NCBI RefSeq assembly: GCF_020080835.1
Contig: NC_058160.1
Location: 16,417,152-16,481,151 of the forward strand
Source of the DNA: Cotesia glomerata
Lineage: Eukaryota; Arthropoda; Insecta; Hymenoptera; Braconidae
Reading direction: 5' to 3'
Length of the DNA: 64,000 nt
Position 1 is the first letter of the stretch. Each line of letters opens with the position of its first letter. A program made the position numbers and the translations under genes. Positions 1 to 10,846 of this stretch are shown in pieces. The notes below the pieces were generated by a model. The model ran no database searches and was not told the origin of the DNA. It saw only the letters and a list, made by a program, of their open reading frames with translations.

Positions 1-800
1 GTGTGTGTAACAGGCTAAGAAAAAAAATTTCTTAAAATGAGGTTTTTTCGGAGTAACTTTTGAACAACTTTATCAATCGACTCTAAAAACTAGTCAGCTC
101 TTAACCTTCAAATACCACGTCGATTGCCGCTAATTCGGTCAAAGTCAGTTGATTCTTTCAAGAGATATCATGAACGAAAAATTAAAAACAAAGTATTTTT
201 TTTTAGATAACTTCAACATTTCTTTTCAGATAGTTTTTGATGAAATCAAATAATTATAAAAGCCTAAGAAACCGCATCGATCGCCGCCAAGAACGTCATA
301 ATCGGTCGATTGGTTCAAGAGATATCGTTGACGAAAAATTTGGGAACAAGTTTTTTTTTCAACATTACTCCACTTCTTTTCGGATCGTTTTTTATGTGAT
401 GATATAACTATACGAGCTCGAAAAAGCACGTTAATCTTATCTAAAAACGTCGAAATCGGATAGTTTGTTCGTGAGTTATTGTTGTCGATCAAAATCGGAA
501 AAAGTGAATTTTTCAAATTTCTCCAAAATTTTCGGTCTGATCAATTTGTAATTAAAAGTAAATCATAGAACTTTAAAAACTGCTTTGAATACTGCCAACC
601 GCGTGTAAACCAGTTTAGTCATTTAAAAGTAATTGCAGTTTGAAAGTTTTAAGAATAGTGTTTTATTAAACTTCTATCAGGTTTTTGATCTCGAAGAGCT
701 CAAAAACATCATAAGTACAATTTTAAGCGCTTAGATATGAAATTAGCGAGAAGTTGCAGGGATAGCCTTCAGCGTCAACCGTTTTCCTAATTTTTTAAAA
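1..800 (+). repeat. R-family dispersed repeat, partial
   Basis: This non-coding stretch matches the segments at 3570-4260 (+), 44330-44775 (-) and 59680-60080 (+) over several blocks. They share a block reading TAACTTTTGAAC, a block around CCACGTCGATTGCCG, the phrase GAGATATC near GAACGAAAA, and a closing block with GAGCTCAAAAACAT and AGTTGCAGGGATAG. It starts with the end of a (GT)n run, as the fuller copy at 3428 does. The short minus-strand reading frame inside it has no recognisable motif and is regarded as chance. Confidence 0.7.
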
Positions 801-1255
801 TAGTTTTTATCATTTAGTATCTTACCAAGTTTTCATTATCAAAAACTAATTGTAATAATTAATTGTGAAATTTCTGAAATGATTTACATGATTTAAAGTG
901 ATTAATTTTTTTGTTATTTTTAATCCAATAAAGTCATTCTATTTAATTATAGTTATGAACTAAATTTTTAAAATTCAACAATGATAGTTGATTATTGAGT
1001 TTTTTCCAATGAAAAAGAATGGATAAATTATTCATATCTATCTTTTTACAAATATTTATATATAGCTCTGAGAAACCTGGTGTTCAGAAATTCTATTATT
1101 ATCTTTTAGTCTGTAGTTTTACTCAGTACATTTCACCACTCTGTACAGTGAGAATATGTGGTTTTCTCAATTCTAGTGCTGTTAATGTATTATCATAATC
1201 CGAAAAAACGCAAACTTTAGTCTTTTTGATTCTTTAGTATTAGAGTTTTTATGGA

Positions 1256-1392
1256 GTATAAATAAATGTTTTATTATTGAATATATAAAATTCCTAATTA
1301 AAATGGCACATTACGGAAATAGCAGTTCTTATCGTTATGGAGGAGGATCTTGTTCTCATCATAATCCGTTAGTCACCAATATTGGGCGGTAA
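1256..1392 (+). CDS. Possible first coding exon of a host gene (29 codons)
   Basis: An ATG at 1303 in an acceptable context (TAAAATGG) opens 29 codons rich in Gly, Ser, Tyr and His (start MAHYGNSSSYRYGGG). The frame closes at TAA 1390-1392, which overlaps a good splice donor, CG|GTAAGA at 1389. If spliced, the exon would be 1303-1388 and end in phase 2. A TATA-like TATAAATAA lies at about 1258, roughly 45 bases upstream, so the leader would be very short. The surroundings show no transposon similarity that I recognise. No second exon could be found with confidence downstream. It may equally be a chance open frame. No function is proposed. Confidence 0.28.
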
Positions 1393-2105
1393 GAAATTAT
1401 AATTAATGTTTTAACATACCTCTTGTTAAACGAAGGCTTAAAATGTATTCAAAAAAATTTGATTTTTAATTTTCAATACTTTCTAATCTTTCAATTGTTT
1501 TCCAATACGATCTCTTACAGACGCTTAAATATGAAATCATATTTTATTCTTCTTAATAAGGCAATCATCTTGTAGATGAATGAGTTAATATTTATTCTAT
1601 AAAGATCGCATGTATGTTTAACTTCAGAATTTTCTTTAGTCAATTACAACACATCTTTTAGGTTGCTACAATGAAATTACCGTTCATAAATCAAATATTG
1701 TAATTAAATATACTAAGCGATTGAATAAACTCAAAACATTGGTCAAAACCAGACTCATTATCGTAGTGCACGTCATGATTAGTGACGTATATTTTATTTA
1801 AAATATACCTTGCAGTTTTGCCATCACTGTTAATTAGCCATGAATCAAATGTAAGCTATGAATTTATCTTAGAATAAAATAACGGCATGGTAACGAATTG
1901 ATGAAATTTAATTAGTATGCGAAATTTAGCAAATCTTAGAAAGTTTCAATTAAAAAAATGTACGATAAGTATGTTTTCAATGATCCGTAGCTTCCTTGTT
2001 AGTGCGCTCGGTTTGTCATACACAAAAGAGAATGAAGTACCCGGAAAAAAAAAATGTAGATACTCATATACAATAGGATATAGTCATATACGAATCTTGT
2101 AAAAT
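1393..2105. other. AT-rich sequence without recognised features
   Basis: No coding frame with a recognisable motif, no RNA gene and no clear repeat boundary was found. A 61-codon frame at 1917-2102 has a composition typical of translated AT-rich DNA and no domain. Confidence 0.5.
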
Positions 2106-3047
2106 TACCTAATGATCATTTGAAATCGCATATAAATTAAGTAAAACTACACATAAATTACATGAAATTATATATGAATCATACATGATTGCCTATAAAT
2201 TATATATGGAAATACTTGAATCTCTTGTGTTCTTGACTGGATCTATAAAGAGTCATATTCAAATACATCTCTTCATATACGAACATATATAATAATCACA
2301 CCTGGAAGAGATATGTTCATACATAAAGCATGAATAATTGCATATGAATCATATTTTATTATATATTATTTATATATGGGTGTATATAATTCTATATATA
2401 TTTGTTTTCTTTTGCACAACAACATAATACAGACATATCTTCTTCCATATGAGTGTATATACTCGTGTATGCATAATAAGCATTCATATGTGAAGAATGT
2501 ATGGATATATCTGTCCAATATATGCTTACATTTGAAGCATATTTGATTTTCTATAATAAGTCAATTACATGAAAAAAAATAATTAACTATTATTTAAAAA
2601 TATTGTCCCGCGTTCCTCTCTTATGACAAGATTATTATTCATAAATAAAAAATTAAGAGAATAGAAATCGATCATAGATTTATTGATTATTGTTTATATT
2701 TATTTGTTATACTGATATAAGACGTTGTAAACTTTGCAATATAAAATGTAGTCAAGTCTCAGCAGCACAGCGGATGGAAAATTCAATACACACTAGAATC
2801 ACTGGAGTTAAGGCGCATTAAAAATGGTCCATACTTAGATGGATGGGCGCTTGGTATTTCGCGTGTTATTATACATAAATCTTCATTATTAATATTTTTT
2901 TCGAATTTTAATTAATTATTAAAAATTTATGTCGTCTGATTAGTGCTTGAAATCAAATAACAATAATGATTATAAATATTATAATCAATTTATTAAAGAA
3001 TTTGACGAGATTATATACGACAACATATGATTATATATGATAATATA
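2106..3047. mobile_element. Element with TA-rich dyad arms and a 5S-like core (copy 1)
   Basis: The left arm (about 2106-2540) and the short right arm (about 3005-3047) consist of variants of ATATATGAATCATACATGATT and TATGATTATATAT, which are self-complementary. Between them lies unrelated AT-rich DNA and a 5S rRNA-like block. The same arrangement, with the same kind of arms, recurs at 42000-42836. This suggests one dispersed, probably non-autonomous family rather than two independent 5S insertions. No coding sequence is present, and the exact ends are not defined. Confidence 0.45.
2755..2875 (+). pseudogene. 5S rRNA-derived sequence (copy 1)
   Basis: The segment follows the eukaryotic 5S rRNA order. 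A GAATCACTGGAGTTAAG block corresponds to the box A region GATCACCGAAATTAAG. ATACTTAGATGG corresponds to box C, and GCTTGGTATTTCGCGTGTTATT corresponds to the conserved 3' quarter. The first third is poorly conserved, and scattered substitutions make a functional 5S gene unlikely. It may be a 5S pseudogene or the head of a 5S-derived SINE. A related but differently preserved copy is at 42478-42590. Confidence 0.6.
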
Positions 3048-3427
3048 TGGGGCATTCCATGCCAAATCACCGAGGTTTTGACCCGATCCCCTTCAATTTC
3101 GCTGAAACTTTTTTATCATTTTCTATCCTACCAAAGACATTTTTCTGAATTTTTTCAGATTTTCTTACCCAACCCAAAAGAAGTTACGAATTTTTGAAAA
3201 AAACCGCTCTTTTTTTTCAAATTGCTATAACTTTTCCACAAACTGACCTTTCGGCACTTTGTAACATCCCGCTAAGAAAATCGAAGATTTTCAAAAATCG
3301 GGAAGTTATTGGTTTTACCCCGTTTTTCGAAAATCGAGTTCTCATCAGATCTCGACGTTTTGAGGTCCTAGTAAGCTTTCCTGACTACTCCCGCGAGGTT
3401 GTCACTATGTCCGTATGTATGTATGTG

Positions 3428-3566
<139 letters not shown>

Positions 3567-3569
3567 GTA

Positions 3570-4260
3570 TGTAAACTACTTATAACTTTTGAACGGTTGA
3601 ACCGATTTCATCGCGGTTGGTGCCATTCGAAACGGCTTCACCAAACTTAGATTTCCTGTTAATTTGAACCGATTCGGACCGATAGATTTTGAGAAATTTG
3701 GAGAAATCTAAAAAAAAAATAGGAAAAATAATTTTTTCAGAAGTGGTTTTTTGGGATAACTTTTTAACGGCTTTACCGATCGATTCCCAAAACTAATTAG
3801 CTCTTAACCTTGAAAAACCACGTCGATCGCTGCCAATCCAGTCAAAATCGGTTGATTCGTTCGAGAGATATCGTGAACGAAAGAAAACCGAAAAAAGTGT
3901 TTTTTCGGAGTTACTCTGAAATTTCTAGTTTGACCAATCAAAACTTAAAAAACTTAAAAAATGAGGCTTAAAAAACTGCGTAGAATGCCGCCAACCGCGT
4001 AGGAATCGGTTCATTCATTCAAAAGTTATTGCGGTTTGAAAATTTGAAAAATAGTGTTCTATGAAACTTCTATCAGACTTTTGAGCTTAAAGAGCTCAAA
4101 AACATAGAAAAGGTATCTTCTTGAGCTCGGAGAGCTCAAAAGAACACACAACATGTATTTTTGAGCTCGAAGAGCTCAAAAAAAGCGGCTAGGTATTAAC
4201 GGAATTGGCGGGCAGTTGCTGGGATGGCCTTTAGAGTCCACCGTTTCCTTAATTTTTTTT
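3570..4260 (+). repeat. R-family repeat inside the 3048-4740 element
   Basis: This is the fullest copy of the R family. It runs from AACTTTTGAACGGTTGAACC next to the microsatellite, through the CCACGTCGATCGCTGCC and GAGATATCGTGAACGAA blocks, to GCAGTTGCTGGGATGGCC near 4220. It includes three GAGCTC palindromes at about 4079-4180, reported as a finding. It is not coding. Confidence 0.7.
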
Positions 4261-4740
4261 TTTTCAATCGAAAAAAAATAGAAGGGAACGTCGTCACAAA
4301 ATGGGAATAGCGGAGTTCAATACTGTCTTAGTTGAAGTTTTTTTTGAGACAAATAAATTGAGAATCGAAGTTGAGACTTCGAAAAAATGACGGTTTTGTG
4401 GAAAAAATTGAAATAATTGATATATCGTGACTTCCGAAATATTTTTCGTATTTTTTTCTGAAAACTATATTTAAAAACGAAAATAAAAAAAACAAAAATT
4501 AAAAAAAAAACAAAAATTAAAAAAAAAAGTGCCGAAAGGTCAATTTGTGGAAAAGATACAGCAATTTGAAAAAAAAGAGCGGTTTTTTTCAAAAATTTGT
4601 AACTTTTTTTTGGGTTGGATAAAAAAAATCTGAAAAAATTCAGAAAAATGTCTTTGGTAGGATAGAAAATGATAAAAAAGTTTCAGCGAAATCGAAGGGG
4701 GTCGGGTCAAAACCTCGGTGATTTGGCATGGAATGCCCCA

Positions 4741-5063
4741 TATATATTTGAACCTTAAAGGGATTAGTAAATACTATTTTCAATTATCAAATGGATCACA
4801 AAATTATAGAGGGGAGGGAGGGGCAAAACGGGCTCCCTAAGTCGTTTATTACTTTTTGTAGCTTTTTACCAGCAAATATATTTACTTTGGTTCTATTGAA
4901 ACGGAATATTGTTTGTTCTTGGTCACTCCTATTATTTTTATAGGGCGCGACTGGAATTTCGTTCTCGGTTTTCAGAAACCGGACTCGAACATAAAGTAAG
5001 TCAATAGGATCCTTAGAGATTGCTAGGAAATTGCAAAATTATTTGTAACCGGTGTTTAGACTA
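4741..5063. repeat. Repeat remnant with GGGCGCGAC and AACCGGTGTTTA blocks
   Basis: AGGGCGCGACTGGAATTTCG near 4943 resembles the GGGCGCCAC tracts at 5698 and 10660. ATTTGTAACCGGTGTTTA near 5042 recurs as ATTTGTAACGGGTGTTTA near 5602. No coding sequence is seen. I read it as an older piece of the same LTR-type repeat. Confidence 0.4.
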
Positions 5064-5600
5064 TGGGCCATTCCATAGTGACTGGTGGGACATTTGACTC
5101 TGGTATTCCATCAATTATTAGCTACAGTTTGTGACTGAAACTATACTATACTAAAATGTATCTTATAATATAGAACAATAATTAATTAACAACATCTCTT
5201 TGTCAAAAACTTCAATTATTTTTTAAGTTTCTCGTTATTATCGTTTGACTGAGTGCGACTGGTGGGACATCGAAAAATCCTTCTCTCTTACCACGGTATA
5301 CCTATAGTCGAATTTCAGTTCGACCACTAAACTTTTAAAAAATACTTCCTTCTCAATACAAAATTTATCCTACAAACATTCAATATTATGAATAATTAAG
5401 CTGATTACCTACGTAGAAACAATTAAAAAAATTGTTTTTTATTGAGACTGGTGGGACAGGCATTAGTGACTGGTGGGACCAGTAAAAAATGTCTTCATCA
5501 AGTTATTTATTAAAAAGACTTTTATATTATTTCAACCTTAGAAACATCATTGTTTATATATTTAATTAAAAATTATTTAGGATAATTAAAAAAAAACTAA
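5064..5600 (+). repeat. GACTGGTGGGAC-motif repeat, left part
   Basis: The segment starts with GGGCCATTCCATAG, a variant of the GGGGCATTCCATG end seen at 3048. It carries the 12-mer GACTGGTGGGAC at about 5080, 5257, 5446 and 5468; the first three are spaced about 180 bases apart. The same 12-mer returns as a perfect palindrome at 10016-10047, and a matching GCATGGAATGCCCC end lies at 10562-10576. The two parts may be halves of one element split by a later insertion. It is not coding. Confidence 0.45.
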
Positions 5601-6032
5601 TTTGTAACGGGTGTTTATGTCGCTCAATTGGCCCCTTAAATTAAATTAATTGAAATAATAAAACTAAACAAAACGAATCTAAATTAATAATTAAAAGGGC
5701 GCCACTAGGATTTTTAATCACGGTTCCTGGAACCGGAACCAGAGCTGAGCTTATCTTACAGGGAGAGAGAGTGGAGGAAGGTGATCTGAAATAAATAAAT
5801 TTTTATTTAACAATATCCAGAATTTTATTAATAACAAAATTATTTAACAATATGTGCGCACTCGCACTCACACTATAACGACTTAAAACTACAGCTTATT
5901 TCTACCACTCCCAATTTCTCACTAACCAAACTGACTCAACTAACTCCACGACTTGACAGCTTGATGACAGATTGATTACCCTGCACAGAGACTAATCGTA
6001 TGCAAGAGCTCGTTAATTCGGCCCACAGGAGT

Positions 6033-6160
6033 AACGACCTAGTGACTAAACGTAGACCTAGATGCCCTGCAGTTTACACACATACACTGCTACAAGACAA
6101 CGACCTAGTGACTAAACGTAGACCTAGATGTCTTGCAGCTCACACACATACCCCTTAAGT
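6033..6160 (+). repeat. Tandem duplication, 66-bp period
   Basis: Two copies of a unit beginning AACGACCTAGTGACTAAACG start at 6033 and 6099. They differ by a few C/T changes near the GCAG and ACACACATAC blocks. Confidence 0.85.
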
Positions 6161-7869
6161 AATTAGCCAACGTAACACCTCGCACAGAGAACGCAATGCA
6201 CGAGGGGACGCTGTTATCACTCACACACTCATAACCCACGTGTCTACACACACACTGATTCTAATTTAATTAATTTTATAAAAATTATTAACGAAATTTA
6301 TTAACGAAATTTATTTCCAGAAAATTATTACATTAACTCTCTACTTAAAAAAATTCAGTCAATAGCTAGTCCTTAAATTATAAAACAATTTTCACCAATA
6401 ATAATTTAATTCCCATAAATTTGAACTAAAATCCGACGCCTAAATTTATTCCAATTCAATCACGAGTTTAATACTCAACATTGAATAAATTTTCCGGAAC
6501 ATTCGACGTATAAATTTATTTCAATTTAACTCGTAATTTATTTCTTAAATAATAAATAATCCTTATTAAAATTCATCAATTAATTTTAACTAAAAATTCC
6601 CGGACTTAATCTCCACGATGTTGAATAAATTCGAAAAATTTTATGAAATGATGATATTAAAATTACTTATTAAATTTTTCATAACTTAAGTTAAATATAC
6701 AAAAATAACCGCGTGGAATTTCCCGATTAAATAAATAATTAATAAATAATTTATCTCACTATAGAATAAATTAACGAAAAATTATCCACGGGTAATTCAA
6801 TCTTAATTGCGCCAAAATTCAGTAAATCAATTCTTACTAAATAATATGATGTTAAATAAATAATACTTTCTTGTAATAAATAATATTAATTAATAATAAT
6901 TCAATTTTTCTTAATAATTCTTCGTGTAAAAATAATTGCCAGGAATTTGCGCGCTCAAAATGGACGCCGGTATTCGTTAGTGCGTAGTAATCTTTGACCT
7001 TAGGTACAAGTTAACTGCGTTATAAATTTCAACCAACGCTTGCCCAATCCGTGAGAAGACAATGAAATTTCTCGAAGCTTTTATTACTCGGTTTTATTTT
7101 ATTAAATAAAATAGTTGCAACTAAACTGATTTTTCAGATATTCAAATTATTTATAATTAATCGAGTAAATTAATAAAATAAATTCTCACGACAATTAACA
7201 CCACAAGGTCCTTGAGCAGTCCTCAGGTATAAACCCCCTTGAGGGACGCTCAACGGCAACCAACGAATCAAAGTCAATTGCAATTAAATAATTATTGAAT
7301 TATTACGAATTAGTAAATGATGAATAATTAATCAGAGGAGAAGTAAACCGAGTAAAAACCCCGCGGTCCACTCCTAGCCCACAGAGTAATTATTGATACC
7401 TTGTTGAATATACGACGATCTAACTCACTACTCGAGATTGGAGTCCTAGATGTTATCGGCTTCTGTCGTCTCGTAACTACTCCGGGGATCGGTCCCTCTT
7501 GATTTCTGTGGCACACTGTCCGGTGGTTACACTACTTCTCCCTGACACCAGGGGCTGCTCACTCAATGCTTTTAGATAGAGGCGAATTTTGTCATCGGAG
7601 GAAAATGGTGATACCAACGTAATGAAAGAAATGACTATACTTTTGGAGGTATTTTTCGTTAGTATAGAAAAAATGTTAGCAGTTTTTAGGAAATCGAGAG
7701 CGCCCTCTACTAAATAATGCGATTGGAGGAAATTTAAGCGCGGAAATTGAAACAAAATAATAGTGCATTACTGCAATATTCATAATAAATAATAAAATAT
7801 CTATATAAGTTAGTTTCAAATAAATTATTGTCAATAAAAAAATTAACAAACAATTAAGTACTACGAATA

Positions 7870-8580
7870 ATAAGTATAAAATAATAATAAACAACCTCAC
7901 TCATGCTCGAAGCTAAAAATTTACTTGATGATAGTATCAGAGTCTATGTTTGGATAGCTACGTGGAATTGCGCGAGGCTAATAATTGTCGAAGCCGAGCT
8001 TCGATTCTTGCGAATGGCGAATATTTTTTTTTCCTTAACTAATAACAAATAATTAATAATTGTCTTTAAATGATGAATAATCAAATAAAATGAATCGTAG
8101 AATTTTTTTTTTTTATTTGGAAAGAGAGTAAATATCAAACTATTCAGAAATTTTTTTTAATGATAGTAAGTCATAAATATACTAATTGTTAATGAAAAAA
8201 AAAAAATAATAAATACGACCAAAAATGAATAATAAATTATCAGAAACAAACCCACTCATGTTCGAGGCTTAAGAATCACATGGTGACAAAAACAGTTATC
8301 TACTTAGATAGTCGCGAGAGATTCTTTGAGACCAGTGATTGACAGCGGAGAGGATCAATTCTCACCAGCGGAGAGTATTTTTTTTCAATTAATCAATAAC
8401 AAAATTAAATTTAACGGCGGAAATAATCTAAATGTTTATTATACTTGAAATAAATTTTTTTATTCAATTTTATTTTTATTTAATTTACGTTTTATTTTTA
8501 TTCAATTTTATTTTTATTTGATTTACATTTTATTTTTATTCAATTTTATTTTTATTTGAGTCATATACCGAGAAAATAAT
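7870..8580 (+). repeat. Degenerate direct duplication, about 350-bp period
   Basis: CCTCACTCATGCTCGAAGCT near 7894 and CCCACTCATGTTCGAGGCTT near 8250 open two units. Each continues into a GAGCTTCGATTCTTGCG-like or GAGAGATTCTTTGAG-like block, a T-run and an AATAACAAAT-type tract. The copies are strongly diverged and not coding. Confidence 0.5.
8462..8570 (+). repeat. Minisatellite, 38-bp period
   Basis: Three copies of ATTCAATTTTATTTTTATTT followed by an RATTTACRTTTT-type block begin at about 8462, 8500 and 8538. Confidence 0.8.
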
Positions 8581-9734
8581 ATTGCGAAATTAATTTTTAC
8601 TTAAACTAAGGGCTGAGAAGTGATCAATTAATAAAATATATTAACTATAAATAAATAAATTATTAAAAATATTTTGCGCTACCGGTATCCTGTCGTGTAT
8701 AAAAAGTATACACAAGACTGGATGTAGTGTCTCAGCTGAAAGAAAAACTGCAGTTGATAATATTGAAGTAAGAATTACTCGGGGGCTGTGCATAAATGCA
8801 ATTTTCAATGATCAATATTAAAGTACATAAATAATTAAGTTCTTTGTTTATAAAATTTTTAACAATACTTATTAATATCTTATCATTAATGTATTAATAA
8901 AATTGAAAACTTTTTCAAGTTATTTTTCGATAAAAAAATTTAAATAATGTAACTAGCTCATTGTCTAATTGAAAGAAAAAATAAATGTTGAATTAGAGAA
9001 ATAGGCGTAAATAGTTATTAGATTTTATATATTGCTGATTAATTATCATTAATCAAGAATAAACGCTTCTAATCACAAAAATTCGAGATAACCAAAATTA
9101 ACGCATATGATCGCAGTAATTGTGGCTACAAGAATGGCGGATAATGTTTTTCCGGTTTATCTTTCGGATATTGTTATTATTATTGTCAGTGCTGCCACAT
9201 TTGAGGAATCAATAATGGTGAAATTTCATTTTCTACAGTTGCAACTCTCTTTACCTCCGGAGACAAAATTGGGCATGGTGGGGGCCCAGAGTGAGCAGCC
9301 CCTGCCTGACACAATGCACGGCTCACCTATATAATAACCCGTAAAATAGCCCCTCCTACTCTTTCTTTAGGCCCGAAGATCGAGGCGCACCAGTGCTAGT
9401 CGAATAGTTATCGATCTCTAGCGACTTATCGATGCAGGGTAATTTCACCCTGTTACAAATTAAAAAACACAAATAAAGGATTTAGCATGCTGACAACACG
9501 TTCTTGATAAACTTAGGTGTTAATTAATAACGAACTTAAAAAAATTTGTTCTTAAAACTATAATAATAAATATGTTAGATAATAACAAACACAAAATTAA
9601 TTTGCTCTTAAAATTCGTCAATTTTATCTTGTTTTCGTCGGGTTGTGAATCTTAGGAGAATAGTAAATATATATGTACTCAGAAAAATATACAATAAATA
9701 AAGTGAGAATAGGAGAAGATTCATAAATAAAGAT

Positions 9735-9870
9735 GACATGCAAAATCGTGAAGCATTCCACATTTTTAAAATTAAATAATGTGAAGCGAGAAAGAATAAG
9801 AGTTACGGCAAGTATTACGTGAAGCGTTCCACATTCACGTAACAGGATAATTGGGAGGATAGCTTGCGAG
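9735..9870 (-). repeat. GAAGCGTTCCACATT-block repeat (minus copy)
   Basis: GTGAAGCGTTCCACATTCACG near 9818, read on minus, matches the blocks at 51900-51930 and 53528-53560. The nearby GTGAAGCGAGAAAGAATA is the complement of the TATTCTTTCCCGCTTCAC segment in those copies. The neighbouring tRNA-like sequence of the 52-kb copy is absent here. Confidence 0.7.
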
Positions 9871-9950
9871 AAAATTCGGCGAGGAAAATCGCCAAATTAG
9901 TGATTATTTAGGTTAAAAAAAAAATTTCATCATTTAACTGAAGATTACTG

Positions 9951-10576
9951 AGAGAAACAAAGCTGTAAATTTCAGTACTTCTACTAAATTTTAGCATGCA
10001 TTGACTAGAAGCCAGTGTCCCACCAGTCACATGTGACTGGTGGGACATATTTTAAATGATCTTCAAAACAATATTTTGGATTTTTTGACAATTATAAAAA
10101 GTTTTAATTATTTTTCACATGTTTATTGTTACTTCTACAAAAAAAAAAAATTGAACAATTCATATTTGAAGTTGGGAAAACAACTTTTCTATCTTTTTTC
10201 GTAACTTGTGGGACATGTGATGAGCTTATGTTCATATACGAAATATGCAAAAACTAAGGTATCTTTTCGTTTGAACCAAACATCATTCTTTTCTTTATTT
10301 AATTCTTCTTCTTAAGTACAATGAATCACTGACTCGAATTGATAAGATGATTTAAAAAACGTGTTGCCGACTTAAACAACATTTGGCCCGGATACCAGTT
10401 AGTACGACTGAAAAGTTACTAGGAGAGAAAAATCGATTTTCTTATTGATTAAAAAAAATTTTCTTTACAAATTCGTAAAATACAGACTTTTAATATTAAA
10501 TTAAGACTAAATTAGAATTAACTAGAGAAATTTTTAAATTTTAGTCATTTTCCCATTTTGCATGGAATGCCCCCTA
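9951..10576 (-). repeat. GACTGGTGGGAC-motif repeat, right part
   Basis: This contains the 32-bp perfect palindrome at 10016-10047 and ends in GCATGGAATGCCCC at 10576, the inverted form of the left terminus at 5064. The rest is AT-rich and non-coding. Confidence 0.4.
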
Positions 10577-10846
10577 TTCAATTAGCCCCAATAATTAATT
10601 AAAATAAATAAACAAATAAACTAATAAATTAAACAATTACAAGTCAAAATTCATTAAGGGCGCCACCAAGATTTTTATCACTGTTCTTGGAACTGGAAGA
10701 GCAATGAGAGTTTACCGCCAGGGATTGAGAGAGTGGAGGAATGTGCTGTTAAATAAAAATAATTAGTTAAACAATGTACTGGTATTTATTAACAATTTCA
10801 AAATAAAAAAAGACCATTCGGCAGCCGAAATGAAAGTAGATTTCAT
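10577..10846 (-). repeat. Second LTR-type leader tract and 3' tail block
   Basis: AAGGGCGCCACCAAGATTTTT near 10659 parallels 5698. Downstream, AAAAGACCATTCGGCAGCC near 10807, followed by GAAATGAAAGTAGATTTCA, recurs as the inverted end of the insertion inside Helitron copy 2 (46868-46908). This marks a short dispersed repeat end next to the LINE tail. Confidence 0.45.

Larger units (their letters stand above)
5601..9950 (-). repeat. Remnant of an LTR-type element with no surviving coding domain
   Basis: This AT-rich stretch has no gene. On minus, a GTGGCGCCC primer-site-like motif (AGGGCGCCAC near 5698) lies beside a GGTTCCAGGAACCG dyad. A parallel tract lies at 10655-10790, and both sit beside GGGAGAGAGAGTGGAGG-type sequence, as the leader end of an LTR element might. 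Other internal structure is given separately: a 66-bp tandem duplication, a 350-bp duplication, a 38-bp minisatellite and a shared GAAGCGTTCCACATT block. Reading frames at 7328-7900 and 9107-9334 contain no domain. The AGTGAGCAGCCCCTG sequence near 9290 recurs inverted at about 7547, suggesting internal duplication. Confidence 0.35.

Noticed and set aside
7328..8138. Four overlapping minus-strand frames of 62-92 codons
   Set aside because: No motif, no conserved start, and the DNA is a duplicated AT-rich repeat remnant.
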